A stretch of DNA of 64,000 nt from Saprospiraceae bacterium (lineage in GTDB: Bacteria > Bacteroidota > Bacteroidia > Chitinophagales > Saprospiraceae): positions 1-64,000 of the forward strand of contig JANQLV010000047.1 of NCBI GenBank assembly GCA_028280415.1, given 5' to 3'. Each line of letters begins with the position of its first letter. Position 1 is the stretch's first letter. A program made the position numbers and the translations under genes. Below the pieces are notes generated by a model. That model had not been told where the DNA came from, did no database searches, and was given only the letters and a program-made list of their open reading frames with translations. Shown here one piece after another: positions 63,498 through 64,000 of this stretch.

Positions 63498-64000
63498 ATG
63501 TTTTTTGTCCTTTCAAAAGTCCTTTATTTTCTCATTGTTCCACTTAACTGGATTGTGGGTCTGTTGCTTTATGCCGTATTTGGTAAAAATCAAAAGTGGA
63601 AAAAACGCTGTCGTAATCTGGCTGTCGGTTTATTAATATTTTTCTCCAATCACTTTATTTTCAATCTGGTCATTAAAGCCTGGGAATCCGATGTAATACC
63701 GGTATCCCAACTGGAAACGTACGACATCGGAATAGTACTGGGCGGCTATTCAAATTTTGAGATATACCCCAGAGATCGTTATAATTTTTCAAAAAGAGCC
63801 AATCGATTGACCCAGGCAGTAGAATTATACAAAAAAGGAATTATAAAAAAGATGTTACTTACCGGAGGCTCTGGAAGTATTCTACTCGATGAAAGAAGCG
63901 AAGCAGCAGAGGTGGAATCTTATCTGCGCTCCATGGGGATAAAACAAGAGGATATCATCCTGGAACCAGATTCCAGAAATACGCATGAAAACGCAGTTTT
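63498..64000 (+). CDS. YdcF/ElyC-family protein (3' end outside window)
   Basis: The frame from ATG 63498 stays open to the window end (167 codons seen). Two hydrophobic helices (VLYFLIVPLNWIVGLLL and LAVGLLIFFSNHFIF) are followed by a DUF218 domain (YDIGIVLGGY, MLLTGGSG, EPDSRNTHENA). Such proteins (SanA, ElyC, YdcF) act in envelope or peptidoglycan-related functions; the biochemical role is uncertain. It is two bases from the rhomboid stop, so the two are co-transcribed. Confidence 0.85.
   Translation, partial: MFFVLSKVLYFLIVPLNWIVGLLLYAVFGKNQKWKKRCRNLAVGLLIFFSNHFIFNLVIKAWESDVIPVSQLETYDIGIVLGGYSNFEIYPRDRYNFSKRANRLTQAVELYKKGIIKKMLLTGGSGSILLDERSEAAEVESYLRSMGIKQEDIILEPDSRNTHENAV

Noticed and set aside
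1-64000. CRISPR array, tRNA/rRNA genes, prophage or integrated element
   Set aside because: No regularly spaced repeats, no tRNA-like folds, and no integrase, intact transposase or phage gene was seen.

Overview
The window is a chromosomal stretch from a Bacteroidota bacterium, most likely of the Saprospiria/Lewinella type. Six predicted surface or secreted proteins end in the type IX secretion (T9SS) type A sorting domain (a xPNPx strand followed by a G-x-Y-x-L/I-x strand), and the T9SS component PorT is encoded beside ubiE/menG, as is usual in this phylum. Several start sites are preceded by the Bacteroidota -7 box TAnnTTTG, and SD sequences are mostly absent. Proteins with dockerin-like, cohesin-like and T9SS domains, and a pair of LytS/LytTR two-component modules, fit the same group. 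The window is about 40% GC by eye. I saw no tRNA, rRNA, CRISPR array, prophage or intact insertion sequence.

Layout. 1-12.9 kb: a T9SS-exported animal-type haem peroxidase (5' end outside the window), a PorV/Q-like barrel, a GH1 glycosidase, a membrane-anchored non-specific nuclease, a HerA/YjgR-type ATPase, a periplasmic thioredoxin-fold protein, then ribD, an AP2-domain protein, ychF, acpH, porT and ubiE/menG. 12.9-20.1 kb: gyrA with its TPR neighbour, an exported lipoprotein-type pirin and an OmpA-like protein. 20.4-30.4 kb: surface proteins (beta-helix, beta-propeller, T9SS modules), a B12/radical-SAM enzyme and an unknown secreted protein. 30.5-40.7 kb: two LytS-type kinase/LytTR regulator pairs on either side of a secreted metalloprotease, with an 18-bp long inverted repeat and an 850-bp non-coding stretch. 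41.3-45.9 kb: a secreted S1 protease and a three-gene unit (ECF sigma factor, membrane/barrel chimera, PKD lipoprotein).

The most notable block is 46.2-56.5 kb, a complete aerobic carbon monoxide dehydrogenase locus. CoxM, CoxS and CoxL are followed by CoxG, CoxD, CoxE and an XdhC-YHS fusion in the place of CoxF, all on the minus strand. CoxL carries the AYRCSFR active-site loop of true (form I) Mo-Cu CO dehydrogenase rather than a xanthine-dehydrogenase-like loop. A BNR propeller protein and a four-helix membrane protein with a PKCPFC motif lie directly upstream on the same strand, and a second XdhC is divergent. CO oxidation would feed electrons to the respiratory chain as a supplementary energy source; no carbon-fixation gene is visible here. 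The uncharacterised companions, two with possible metal-binding motifs, are the best candidate for something not yet described, perhaps copper/sulfur insertion into the active site.

56.5-64 kb: an osmC-metZ-metX methionine unit, a PhoR/PhoB-like two-component pair, a possible small RNA, a DUF4296 lipoprotein, a SixA-like phosphatase, rlmH, a rhomboid protease and the start of a YdcF-family gene.
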